Shown: piece by piece, positions 14,724-22,450 of the stretch
Layout of the letters: the number at the start of each line of letters is the position of its first letter
Position numbering within the stretch: position 1 is the first letter of the stretch
Program-made: the position numbers and the translations under genes
Notes under the pieces: generated by a model
The model's database searches: none
What the model saw: the letters and a program-made list of their open reading frames with translations, nothing else
Told to the model about the DNA's origin: nothing
DNA from: Prevotella sp.
GTDB lineage: Bacteria; Bacteroidota; Bacteroidia; Bacteroidales; Bacteroidaceae
DNA: 64,000 nt
Reading direction: 5' to 3'
Assembly: GCA_017449495.1 (NCBI GenBank)
Contig: JAFTFO010000018.1
Location: 35,324-99,323, forward strand

Positions 14724-16898
14724 ATGAAACTCCGACATCTCCACCTCATAGTTCCCATCCTTTCCGCCTTCCTCCTTCATCCTTCCACGGCTTCCGCGCA
14801 GTCATGGACGGCTGACAATGGCAACGGCACATACACCAATCCGCTCTTCTATGATGAGTTCTCCGACCCCGATATCCTGAGGGTGGGCGACGACTACTAT
14901 CTGGCAGGAACGACGATGCACACTGTGCCTGGACTGGTGATCCTCCACTCAAAGGACCTCGTGAACTGGGAGAACATCTCCTACTGTTTCGACCGCTTCG
15001 ACTTCGATGATGACGCCTTCTCGCTGAAGAACCACAAGGAGATCTACGGTCAGGGCGTCTGGGCACCTGCCATCCGCTATGCCAATGGGCAGTTCTATGT
15101 GTTCACCAATATCAACGGCAAGGGATTGCAGTGCTATACCTCGAAGGACATCCGAGGCCCTTGGGAGCATCATAACATGCAGGGTCGTATCTACGACCTC
15201 AGCGTGCTCTTCGACGACGATGGGAAGATCTACGCCATCCACGGCTACGGGGAGGTGAAGTGTACGGAGCTGAAGCCCGACATGAGCGGGCCCATCGAGG
15301 AGACGGAGCGTACCATCATCCCAGAGGGTAATGCCGTCGGCGAGGGACATCATATATATAAGATAGGTGGAATGTACTATCTTATCTCCACCGACTATAA
15401 GCCCAACGGCCGTACGCTCTGTTCACGTTCCAAGAGCATCTGGGGACCCTACGAGACGATCACCATCACAGCCGACGAGACATTCGGCTACCATGCTGCC
15501 TCGATCACTCAGGTGCCTCGCGGTGAACAATACCGCATCGGTCACGACGGCACGAAGTTCGGCATACCAGAGGTGGATCGGGATGCCACCGCCTGCACCA
15601 ACATCCATCAGGGAGGCATCGTTGAGGATCAGAACGGACAGTGGTGGGCCCTGTTGATGATGGACTTCCACAGCATCGGCCGCACCGTCACGCTGGCTCC
15701 CATCACCTGGAAGGACGGCTGGCCTATGCTTGGTCTCGAAGGCAACCTCGGCCGTGCCCCTCGCACTTGGCTGAAGCCTGCAATCTCGAGGAATGAGGAG
15801 GGTGGAGTGAGGAGTGAGGTTACTGCGTTTGCTCCCTATACCCGCTCCGACGATTTTAACTATTCTCCCTCCACACTCCACACTCCACACTCCACGAGAT
15901 TGAAGCCCATCTGGCAGTGGAACCACAACCCCGACGACACGAAATGGAGTCTGAAGAACGGCCGCCTACGCCTGCAGTCGATGCCTGCCGAACAACTGAT
16001 GTGGGCTCGTAACACGCTCACCCAGCGCGTCATCGGTCCGAAGAGTACCGCCACCGTCGAACTCTATACGAAAGGGTTGAAGGATGGTGACGTGGCTGGC
16101 CTTGGCAATATCAATGTGCCCTGCTCTTGGATTGGTGTCGTAAAGGAAGGGAAGAAGACGATTCTGCGTTGCTTCGAGCAGGCTATCAACGACACCATCG
16201 ATGTAGAGGTTGCTCTGCCGCAAGATAAGATATGGTTGCGTATGGTGGGCGACTACGACCACGACCAGGCGCACTACGAATACGCACTCGATGGCGAACG
16301 TTATCAGCAGATAGGTCGTGAGATGCCGCTCTCTTATCAGCTCATCACCTTCCAAGGTTCCCGCCACGCGCTGTTTGCCTTCAACCATCAAGGAAAGAAG
16401 GGTGGCTATGCCGAGTTCGACAACTTCACCGTTGACGAACCGATGGCAGACCGCAGCGAAAACATCCCTTACGGCAAGACCTTGGCTTCCCCTTCGGCCG
16501 CCGACCGCTGGTTCCGCATCATCAACCTCGCTACGGAAAGGCCCGCCATTGCTACGGAGCACGGATTGCTCTACGATACAGCCCCAAGCGACCAGAGCAA
16601 GCAGACTCGTTTCCGCATCATCGACAAGGGTCAGGGACAGGTGATCCTACAGTGTGAGGATGGCCGATATGTATTCTGTGCCGGCTATAGCCTCGCTGGT
16701 GATGTCCGTCTGACGACAGACGAGTCGAAAGCCGAGGTCTTTATGTGGCAGGACTACCTGAATCATGAGTTCATGCTCATGTCGATGCGCACCCACCGAT
16801 ATATCGGCAAGAGTTCCACTACTGGCAGTCCTTATTCGATGGACTTCCCCGGTGCCGACCCCGCCAGACGTAACGGTGCCGTGTTGCGGTGGGAGTGA
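14724..16898 (+). CDS. GH43 glycosidase with beta-sandwich and C-terminal trefoil-like domain
   Basis: A 724-residue secreted enzyme. Signal peptide to about residue 25 (ASAQ). The GH43 propeller (about 35-350) has Asp48 (FSDPDI), Asp158 (IYDLSV) and Glu208 (GEGHH) as probable triad. A concanavalin-like beta-sandwich follows at about 385-570 (IWQWNHNPDDTKWSL), as in beta-xylosidase/arabinofuranosidase relatives. The last 150 residues look like a beta-trefoil carbohydrate-binding module. It probably removes arabinofuranose from side chains or oligosaccharides (inference). The linker at residues about 356-390 is made by two heptanucleotide tracts and is not expected in relatives. Confidence 0.87.
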   Translation: MKLRHLHLIVPILSAFLLHPSTASAQSWTADNGNGTYTNPLFYDEFSDPDILRVGDDYYLAGTTMHTVPGLVILHSKDLVNWENISYCFDRFDFDDDAFSLKNHKEIYGQGVWAPAIRYANGQFYVFTNINGKGLQCYTSKDIRGPWEHHNMQGRIYDLSVLFDDDGKIYAIHGYGEVKCTELKPDMSGPIEETERTIIPEGNAVGEGHHIYKIGGMYYLISTDYKPNGRTLCSRSKSIWGPYETITITADETFGYHAASITQVPRGEQYRIGHDGTKFGIPEVDRDATACTNIHQGGIVEDQNGQWWALLMMDFHSIGRTVTLAPITWKDGWPMLGLEGNLGRAPRTWLKPAISRNEEGGVRSEVTAFAPYTRSDDFNYSPSTLHTPHSTRLKPIWQWNHNPDDTKWSLKNGRLRLQSMPAEQLMWARNTLTQRVIGPKSTATVELYTKGLKDGDVAGLGNINVPCSWIGVVKEGKKTILRCFEQAINDTIDVEVALPQDKIWLRMVGDYDHDQAHYEYALDGERYQQIGREMPLSYQLITFQGSRHALFAFNHQGKKGGYAEFDNFTVDEPMADRSENIPYGKTLASPSAADRWFRIINLATERPAIATEHGLLYDTAPSDQSKQTRFRIIDKGQGQVILQCEDGRYVFCAGYSLAGDVRLTTDESKAEVFMWQDYLNHEFMLMSMRTHRYIGKSSTTGSPYSMDFPGADPARRNGAVLRWE
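15790..15892. repeat. paired heptanucleotide tracts inside the GH43 gene
   Basis: Purine heptamers GGAATGA, GGAGGGT, GGAGTGA, GGAGTGA (15790-15817) and pyrimidine heptamers CTCCCTC, CACACTC, CACACTC, CACACTC (15865-15892) flank 47 bp. Both encode low-complexity linker between catalytic and beta-sandwich domains and keep the frame open. The two tracts are partly complementary. Confidence 0.9.
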
Positions 16899-16947
16899 AA
16901 AGAAGTGAAAAGTAATCAGTGAAGAGTGGAATGTGAAAAGTTTTTTG

Positions 16948-16955
16948 TAACTTTG
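16948..16955 (+). promoter_or_regulatory. -7 box for the third GH43 gene
   Basis: TAACTTTG matches TAnnTTTG, 29 bp upstream of the ATG, suggesting this gene has its own promoter besides read-through. Confidence 0.55.
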
Positions 16956-16984
16956 CCCCAGAATATCATATAAAACAAGTATCA

Positions 16985-18757
16985 ATGAAAAAATATCTAT
17001 TCTACCTGTTGGCGCTTCTGCCGTTATCCGGCACTGCCTCTATCCCGCAGCGTGTCTCTGTCCACGACCCCAGCATCGTCTGGGATCCTGCCTCCAAGAC
17101 TTATTATATCTTCGGTTCTCACAGGGATCACGCCAAGACGACCGACCTGATGAACTGGACGAAGATTGCCGTGCCCTGGGCAACGACGACGAGCACCAAT
17201 GCCAATCCCAATGTCGCCTTCACCACACCAGAGGTGACGAAGGTTAAGAAGGGAGGCGTGGAGGTCGACTTCCCGGCCTTCGATGCCGTTAAGTGGTCAG
17301 CTCGTGGTGGCACGCAGGGCGGTGCTAAGTACGATGTATCCGGTAACCAGTGGGCACCCGACGTCATCTATAATAAGGCTATGGGCAAGTGGTGCATGTA
17401 CCTCAGTGTCAACGGCGACTACTGGTATTCCAGCATCATCCTGCTGACAGCCGACAACATCGAAGGCCCTTATCGCTATCAAGGTCCTGTGGTCATCAGC
17501 GGTTTCAAGAATGGCACGGAGTTTAAGGACACCGACTTGGAGTTGGTGTTAGGCTCCCTCGACGCTCTGCCCGACCGCTATCAGACGGATAACCGCTGGG
17601 GTGAGCGCTGGCCTAACAACATCGACCCCTGCGTGTTCTACGACGAGGAAGGTCGCCTCTGGATGTCGTACGGCTCTTGGAGCGGTGGCATCTGGATGCT
17701 CGAACTCGACGAGGAAACAGGACTCCGCGACTACGATGTTACCTATGAACTGGTAGGCACGGGCAACGGCATCACCGTCGACCCCTACTTCGGCAAGAAG
17801 ATTGCCGGTGGCTACTATGTCTCGGGCGAGGCCTCGTATATCGAATACATCGGCGGCTACTATTTCCTCTTCGTTACCTACGGCGGTCTGGCTGCCGGAG
17901 GCGTGGCTAACGACTACAACAACGGCGGCTATAACATGCGTGTGTTCCGTTCGACGAACCCCGACGGTCCTTACGTCGATGCCCGTAATACGAATGCTGT
18001 CTTCACCAGCTATAAGCTCGACTTCGGTCCTGATGCAAACGACAACCGAGGCGTGAACATCTTCGGTGCCTACGGTGAGTGGGGTAATCAGACCAAAGGC
18101 AACTATTCCGAGCGTTCGCAGGGACATAACTCCATCATTGCCGCTGAGGACGGACGTACCTATCTTGTCTACCACACCCGTTTCCAGAATCGTGGCGAGG
18201 GCCATGAGGTGCGCGTGCATCAGGTCTTCCAGAACGAAGACGGCTGGCTCGTCGCTGCCCCCTTCGAATATACCGGTGAGCAGGTGACGAGTGCCGACAT
18301 CGCTGCCACCCAGCAGGTGGCTACCGACCGCATCGCCGGCACCTGGCAGTTGCTCATCCACCCCTTCAAGCTCGATCATACCAAGAAGGAGATTGCCAAG
18401 CCTGTGGAGATACAGCTCCATGCCGACGGTACCATCAGTGGTGAGCAGACAGGCACATGGTCTGTTCAGGAAGGTACGTCGTATGTCTCTATCGCCCTCG
18501 ACCGCGAGTATAAAGGTGTGCTGGTGGAGCAGACCTTGGAGCCCACCGACGACAAGACCATCGCCTTCACCGCCATGAATCGCAATGGTGTCAGCGTATG
18601 GGGCTATCAGACAGCACAGGCCACGGGGATAGAAGGCGTGACAAGTGAAAGAGTGGAAGATGGTCAGTGGTACGACCTGCAGGGCCGTCGCATCACTACT
18701 CCTCAGAGGGGTATCTACATCCGTAACGGGAAGAAACATATTTTCTCCCGTCCTTGA
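16985..18757 (+). CDS. GH43 arabinanase-like enzyme with C-terminal beta-domain
   Basis: A 590-residue secreted protein. Signal peptide to about residue 19. The long-form GH43 arabinanase propeller has Asp28 (VHDPSI), Asp214 (NIDPCVF) and Glu282 (GEASYIEY), plus GNQWAPDV and SQGHNSII. A GH43 C-terminal beta-domain follows (about 455-550). The last 30 residues (WYDLQGRRI, then GIYIRNGKK) form the tail common on secreted Prevotella proteins and reminiscent of a type IX secretion signal. It would act on arabinan or its oligosaccharides. Its 3' end overlaps the convergent C10 protease gene by 62 bp. Confidence 0.9.
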   Translation: MKKYLFYLLALLPLSGTASIPQRVSVHDPSIVWDPASKTYYIFGSHRDHAKTTDLMNWTKIAVPWATTTSTNANPNVAFTTPEVTKVKKGGVEVDFPAFDAVKWSARGGTQGGAKYDVSGNQWAPDVIYNKAMGKWCMYLSVNGDYWYSSIILLTADNIEGPYRYQGPVVISGFKNGTEFKDTDLELVLGSLDALPDRYQTDNRWGERWPNNIDPCVFYDEEGRLWMSYGSWSGGIWMLELDEETGLRDYDVTYELVGTGNGITVDPYFGKKIAGGYYVSGEASYIEYIGGYYFLFVTYGGLAAGGVANDYNNGGYNMRVFRSTNPDGPYVDARNTNAVFTSYKLDFGPDANDNRGVNIFGAYGEWGNQTKGNYSERSQGHNSIIAAEDGRTYLVYHTRFQNRGEGHEVRVHQVFQNEDGWLVAAPFEYTGEQVTSADIAATQQVATDRIAGTWQLLIHPFKLDHTKKEIAKPVEIQLHADGTISGEQTGTWSVQEGTSYVSIALDREYKGVLVEQTLEPTDDKTIAFTAMNRNGVSVWGYQTAQATGIEGVTSERVEDGQWYDLQGRRITTPQRGIYIRNGKKHIFSRP

Positions 18758-20834
18758 TATAGATGCCTTTGGGCAGGAGCATCTGCATGAGGCGACTGGA
18801 CAGGGGGACAGACCCATCAGTGCGGGATGTCGCACACGAGGGTCTGTCCCTCTGTGCTTCTATCCCCGTGGCCTCGTTGATCTCCAGCATGAAGGCACCA
18901 AGCGGATGACCTGAGGGCGTGATGAGCAGGAGTCTGACAACTCCCTCCTGAGTGGGCCTGAACGAGAACGTGACCTCACCCTCCTGCCCAGCCCGCAGAT
19001 AGGCTCCGCAGATCAGGGTGTCGCCCTCGGCGTAAGGCGTGTCCTCGGTGATGTCCTCGGGACGTATCTTCCCATAATAATATGGTACGAGACAAAGTTC
19101 TCCGACGAAGTCGTGGTCGTCGTGGTTGTCGACGGTGACGGTGACGTCACTACGCTCACCCACAGCTGCCGTGCCCATCGTGACGGCACCGTCGATGCAG
19201 CTCAGGCCAGCCCCCTCGTTGTATGGAAAGTAGATATAGAACGCTCCCTCTTCGGTGCGTCCGGCACAGGCACAGTAGTCCTCTGGAGGTATCCGTTGCC
19301 ACCCTTCTTCAGCAGCGTGACGGAAGCGGAGCATGGGGTAGAGCCTGAGTGAGTCCCCAGGCAGGAATGCTGTCGAGTCGATCTCCACCAGCATGTAGTT
19401 GCCCGAGTAGATGATGCTGTCGTTGGGGTCGCCCATGAACCGGGGTGTCAGCACGCCGTCCTCATAGGTGCCGAGGGCGTGGTCCACGGTGGCCGTCCCT
19501 GCATCCTCTCGGAGGTAGCAGAACTCGAACCTCACCGTGTGCTCGTCTTCTAACGACAGGGCACTATACTGGAAGAGCTTTGGCTTCCCCTCTGCCGGGC
19601 TGGGACGGGGTTCCATCGTCGGGTCCAGGTAGATGAAGGCCCCTTGGTTGATGCTGAATCCGATGCCACTCGAGGCCGCGCCGGCACTGCTGTTATTGTA
19701 TGGGTTGAGCACGGAGAGCGCGAAGTATCCGTCGTCCTTGCCGCCCCATCCCCAGTTGACGTGAAACAGGCCGTTGCCGTCGTAGCCGTCGCAGACGAAC
19801 GAGTGCCCCTCGCTGTCGGTGAAGCCATAGTATAACACGGGTCTGCCGTCGGCCAGCTCCTGATAGATGATATCCTCCCACTCGTCGATGGCAAACTGCG
19901 AACGGATGCCGACATCGGTGGCAGCGGCATAGCCGAAGCAGTCCTTCAGCGCCTTCAGCTGGTCGTCGGTTGCTGAGCCCGAGCCGTCAGGGCTATATTT
20001 CATCTTCATTGCCTGCCCGCAGTAGCGCATCAGCGTGGCCACCGCCTGTTGCTGCTGTTCGGTGCCCAGAATCTTTTTTGGGTCCAGACTCCCGTCTCTG
20101 GGCTCCAGATAGCAGTCGAGCATGTCCTGCCACTCGAAGGTCACAGGCGGCAGGGCATCGATGTGCCATATCTTCTCCTTGCCCTTGTAGGTCGTCTCGA
20201 TATCGTAGCCAGGCAGACTGTCAGCCACCATCTTCGGCCACTGATAGAAGTTCATTACCTGTGCCATCGCAGTGGCTCCGCAACCCGTCATGCACCGCTT
20301 GCCCTTCAGGCTGCTGTTGGCCCCGTCGTAGAGCGGACAGTCATTATTATAGGGTACGATCTGATACCAGTTCGTCTGGATCAGAGGCTCTATGGCGGTG
20401 AGGCCCGAACGCGTCATGCTACCTCTCAGATTGCAGCCGTCCTCGAAGTCCGTCCGACCACCGAGTGTGGCGACGGCCTCGTCATACTGCCTCAGCCAGA
20501 GGCGCATGTTCTCCGGCATCCGTTCCCAGTCTATGCAGCCCGTGTCGCTGTAGCCTAATATCGGCAGCGTTCGACTGTCGGCAGAGGCAATCACATACCC
20601 TCCGCCCTCGCGGTTGAAGGCATAGAGGCTCTTGGCGTCCACCCTGGCAGGAGCCAGGAGCAGATCCTTTTCTCCGTCGCCCTCACCTCTGGCGAAGGCT
20701 TTGTCGTGGGCCGTCAGAAAGTGCACCACGCGCTCTCTCGCCTGCTGCTCAGTGAGTTGCTGCGCCTTCACGCTGCCAGCCACCATCACCATCAGTATCA
20801 GGATTGTCATTCTGATGAGCATCATCCTCTTCAT
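18696..20834 (-). CDS. Peptidase C10 (streptopain-like) with Spi-type prodomain
   Basis: A 712-residue secreted cysteine protease. Signal peptide to about 24 (GSVKAQ), Spi/streptopain prodomain at about 30-130 (GGGYVIASADSRTLPILGYS), and the C10 catalytic domain at about 140-400 with nucleophile Cys185 (TGCGATAMAQVM), His344 (GHSFVCDGYD) and the FHVNWGWGG loop. The remaining 300 residues are beta-rich, ending in the tail GIYIKDGRK. Relatives include Prevotella interpain and SpeB. The C-terminal region carries a long palindrome at 18800-18855, and the tail overlaps the convergent GH43 gene. Confidence 0.92.
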   Translation of the reverse strand: MKRMMLIRMTILILMVMVAGSVKAQQLTEQQARERVVHFLTAHDKAFARGEGDGEKDLLLAPARVDAKSLYAFNREGGGYVIASADSRTLPILGYSDTGCIDWERMPENMRLWLRQYDEAVATLGGRTDFEDGCNLRGSMTRSGLTAIEPLIQTNWYQIVPYNNDCPLYDGANSSLKGKRCMTGCGATAMAQVMNFYQWPKMVADSLPGYDIETTYKGKEKIWHIDALPPVTFEWQDMLDCYLEPRDGSLDPKKILGTEQQQQAVATLMRYCGQAMKMKYSPDGSGSATDDQLKALKDCFGYAAATDVGIRSQFAIDEWEDIIYQELADGRPVLYYGFTDSEGHSFVCDGYDGNGLFHVNWGWGGKDDGYFALSVLNPYNNSSAGAASSGIGFSINQGAFIYLDPTMEPRPSPAEGKPKLFQYSALSLEDEHTVRFEFCYLREDAGTATVDHALGTYEDGVLTPRFMGDPNDSIIYSGNYMLVEIDSTAFLPGDSLRLYPMLRFRHAAEEGWQRIPPEDYCACAGRTEEGAFYIYFPYNEGAGLSCIDGAVTMGTAAVGERSDVTVTVDNHDDHDFVGELCLVPYYYGKIRPEDITEDTPYAEGDTLICGAYLRAGQEGEVTFSFRPTQEGVVRLLLITPSGHPLGAFMLEINEATGIEAQRDRPSCATSRTDGSVPLSSRLMQMLLPKGIYIKDGRKYVSSRYGCRYPSEE
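18710..18767. terminator. imperfect palindrome in the convergent gene overlap
   Basis: The plus strand encodes GIYIRNGKK of the GH43 tail and the minus strand encodes GIYIKDGRK of the protease tail, so the overlap folds into a 27-bp imperfect stem (about 19 of 27 paired) centred on CATA. It may act as a two-way terminator; no clean T-tract is present. Confidence 0.5.
18800..18855. repeat. CAGRGGGAC palindrome inside the C10 protease gene
   Basis: CAGGGGGACAGACCC (18801-18815) and GGGTCTGTCCCTCTG (18840-18854) pair with one wobble, extended by one A/T pair. A small TGCG/CGCA stem lies in the 24-nt loop. It is in frame and encodes part of the poorly conserved linker before the C-terminal tail. 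The outer ends resemble palindromes at 47.3 kb and 36.9 kb. Confidence 0.85.
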
Positions 20835-20858
20835 CTTAGCCTTACTTCATTTCCGCTG

Positions 20859-20866
20859 CAAAGATA
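20859..20866 (-). promoter_or_regulatory. -7 box of the C10 protease gene
   Basis: TATCTTTG on the minus strand, 24 bp upstream of the ATG. Confidence 0.55.
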
Positions 20867-20920
20867 AAGAAAAAAATCGAGAAGACACACTACAATGACA
20901 TTAAAATTTTAAGCGTTAGC

Positions 20921-20986
20921 GTTTGCCTATAGCCGAACGGTTGTTTGAGTACAGCCAAACGGTAGAAAGGATAGGGTAAAACCCCA
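20921..20986. repeat. 22-nt-period array B, three clear units
   Basis: Three contiguous 22-nt units begin GTTTGCCTATAGCC, GTTTGAGTACAGCC and GAAAGGATAGGG. They match units of array A, including the lead-in CGTTAGCGTTTG and the shared core ATAGGGTAAAACCCC. Further 22-nt steps to the right are weak. The array is in the 359-bp gap between the protease and the ORF6N gene. Confidence 0.8.
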
Positions 20987-21012
20987 TCAAAAACCGCTCA
21001 GTAGCACAATTA

Positions 21013-21050
21013 GTGCAGGATAGTAGCTCGATTTTGAGTCTATCCTGCAC
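21013..21050. repeat. 11-bp perfect hairpin
   Basis: GTGCAGGATAG and CTATCCTGCAC are perfect complements separated by 16 nt. No T-tract follows; role unknown. Confidence 0.75.
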
Positions 21051-21123
21051 CGTACTTTGTCTGATTATCAACAACTTACACGCCTCAGTAGCTCCAGTAG
21101 CTCGATAATTTTTTTAGTATACA

Positions 21124-21155
21124 TTTGGCAGATAGAAATAATTGTTGTACTTTTG
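21124..21155 (+). promoter_or_regulatory. promoter of the ORF6N gene
   Basis: A -33 TTTG (21124-21127) and a -7 TACTTTTG (21148-21155) are separated by 20 bp. The promoter lies inside the longest open frame, which supports the ATG at 21194 over 21125. Confidence 0.75.
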
Positions 21156-21193
21156 CAACAGAAATTTATTGTTTAACGTTTAAATTTAGCACT

Positions 21194-22114
21194 ATGGCAA
21201 AGAAAAATGATCAGTTAGCAAGTACGGCGTCACCGTTTAAGGTGCAAAATCTGCACCTTAAAGAGATTAACATCGAAGAATTAATATATGTCATTAGAGG
21301 GCAACGGGTGATGATTGATAGTGATTTGGCCAAGTTGTACAATGAAGAAACCAAATACCTGAAAAGATCCGTACGTACTCACATTAAGCGTTTTCCTGAT
21401 GACTTTATGTTTGAATTGACAAAAGAGGAATATGCATCTTTAAGGTGCAAAAGTAGCACCTTAAAGAGTGCTGGACGAGGCCAACATAGCAAATATCTTC
21501 CCTATGCTTTTACTAAGAATGGTATAGCCATGCTTAGCAGTGTGCTTGATTCAGATACAGCAATTGAAGCTAATATTTACATTATGAGAGCCTTTACGAA
21601 AACCTATAATCTTATTCCTCCTAACTCTGATATATACCATCGTATGGCAGCCATAGAGCACCATCAAATAGAAACAGACAAACAGATAAATGAGGTCATT
21701 AGACGTTTAGATGCAAAAGTCTCTCCTGCACAGGGCATCTTTTACGATGGACAAGTCTTTGATGCCTACCAATTTGTTTGTGGTTTGGTGCGGAGTGCCA
21801 CAAATAATATTGTACTGATAGACAACTATGTTGACGAAACAGTATTGACCTTACTTGACAAACGTGACTCTGGGGTCACTGCAACCATCTATACTCAGTA
21901 TATCAGTCAACAATTACAACTTGATATCACCAAACATAATGCTCAGTATCCGCCAATAAAAGTAGAACGGTTTAACCATGCCCACGACCGCTTCCTTCTG
22001 ATAGATGATGCCGTGTATCATATTGGGGCAAGTATTAAAGATTTGGGCAGGAAGTGGTTTGCTTTTACTAAGATGCAGGATATTACAACCGAAGAACTAT
22101 TAAGTAAAATCTAA
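21194..22114 (+). CDS. ORF6N-domain protein with PLD-like C-terminal domain
   Basis: A 306-residue protein. Residues about 25-140 form an ORF6N domain, a DNA-binding module of phage antirepressor type (VIRGQRVMIDSDLAKLYNEE, then YLPYAFTKNGIAMLSSVL). The C-terminal half (QGIFYDGQVFDAYQFV, then HDRFLLIDDAVYHIGAS) resembles the PLD-like half with one H-x-R/K-type motif seen in this family. It probably descends from a phage or mobile element; no phage genes are nearby. Two copies of one palindrome lie in the coding sequence in different reading frames and may be autoregulatory sites. Function unknown. Confidence 0.85.
   Translation: MAKKNDQLASTASPFKVQNLHLKEINIEELIYVIRGQRVMIDSDLAKLYNEETKYLKRSVRTHIKRFPDDFMFELTKEEYASLRCKSSTLKSAGRGQHSKYLPYAFTKNGIAMLSSVLDSDTAIEANIYIMRAFTKTYNLIPPNSDIYHRMAAIEHHQIETDKQINEVIRRLDAKVSPAQGIFYDGQVFDAYQFVCGLVRSATNNIVLIDNYVDETVLTLLDKRDSGVTATIYTQYISQQLQLDITKHNAQYPPIKVERFNHAHDRFLLIDDAVYHIGASIKDLGRKWFAFTKMQDITTEELLSKI
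21236..21262. repeat. TTTAAGGTGC palindrome, copy 1, within ORF6N gene
   Basis: TTTAAGGTGCA and TGCACCTTAAA are perfect 11-bp arms around AAATC, 42 bp inside the coding sequence. Confidence 0.9.
21437..21467. repeat. TTTAAGGTGC palindrome, copy 2, within ORF6N gene
   Basis: TCTTTAAGGTGC and GCACCTTAAAGA are perfect 12-bp arms around 7 nt. It shares ten bases per arm with copy 1 but is read in another frame. Confidence 0.9.
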
Positions 22115-22219
22115 GGCGCAGTATTACCAGAGGTCGAGCGGCAGCTGGATGAAACTTCTCCGCCCTGTGGAGCAAAGATAAAGAAAAATGTGGTAAAAAG
22201 TAAAATAAAGGCAAAAATA

Positions 22220-22251
22220 TTTGGCAGAATGAAAGGAAATGTGTAATTTTG
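22220..22251 (+). promoter_or_regulatory. trp operon promoter
   Basis: -33 TTTG (22220-22223) and -7 TAATTTTG (22244-22251) with 20 bp between them, 29 bp upstream of the leader peptide ATG. Confidence 0.8.
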
Positions 22252-22280
22252 CCGCCAGAAAGTTATAAAACGAATAAAAA

Positions 22281-22337
22281 ATGAAGAGAACAGCAAACTA
22301 TTGGTGGTGGCGCAGCTCAAGATTCGCAAGATCGTGA
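22281..22337 (+). CDS. trpL: trp leader peptide with three consecutive Trp codons
   Basis: An 18-residue open frame reading MKRTANYWWWRSSRFARS lies between the trp promoter and an intrinsic terminator, 113 bp before trpB. Three TGG codons in a row in front of tryptophan biosynthesis genes are the hallmark of ribosome-mediated attenuation: shortage of charged tRNA-Trp stalls the ribosome and should prevent terminator folding. The frame itself is direct observation; the mechanism is inferred by analogy with known trp attenuators. Confidence 0.85.
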   Translation: MKRTANYWWWRSSRFARS

Positions 22338-22376
22338 GAAGATAGCCACGTACCTATAAGTTGCTATAGAGATACT

Positions 22377-22415
22377 GAGAGGCCTGTCGTTCTTGCGACG
22401 GGCCTCTCAAATTTT
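22377..22415 (+). terminator. trp attenuator hairpin
   Basis: GAGAGGCCTGTCG pairs with CGACGGGCCTCTC over 13 bp (one G-U pair) around TTCTTG, followed by AAATTTT. It lies 39 bp after the leader stop codon and 36 bp before trpB. A competing antiterminator was not resolved by eye. Confidence 0.85.
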
Positions 22416-22450
22416 AAACAAGTGATTATTCACACAAAAACGTTAATTAT

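Noticed and set aside
18710-18767. evidence that the C10 protease frame is misread at its 3' end
   Set aside because: The final residues form the expected tail motif, so the overlap is treated as real, though one convincing comparison with a relative would settle it.
22124-22170. minus-strand promoter-like TATCTTTG near 22161 between the ORF6N and trp genes
   Set aside because: It would read antisense into the ORF6N gene, with no gene or -33 box to support it; probably a chance match or a relic.
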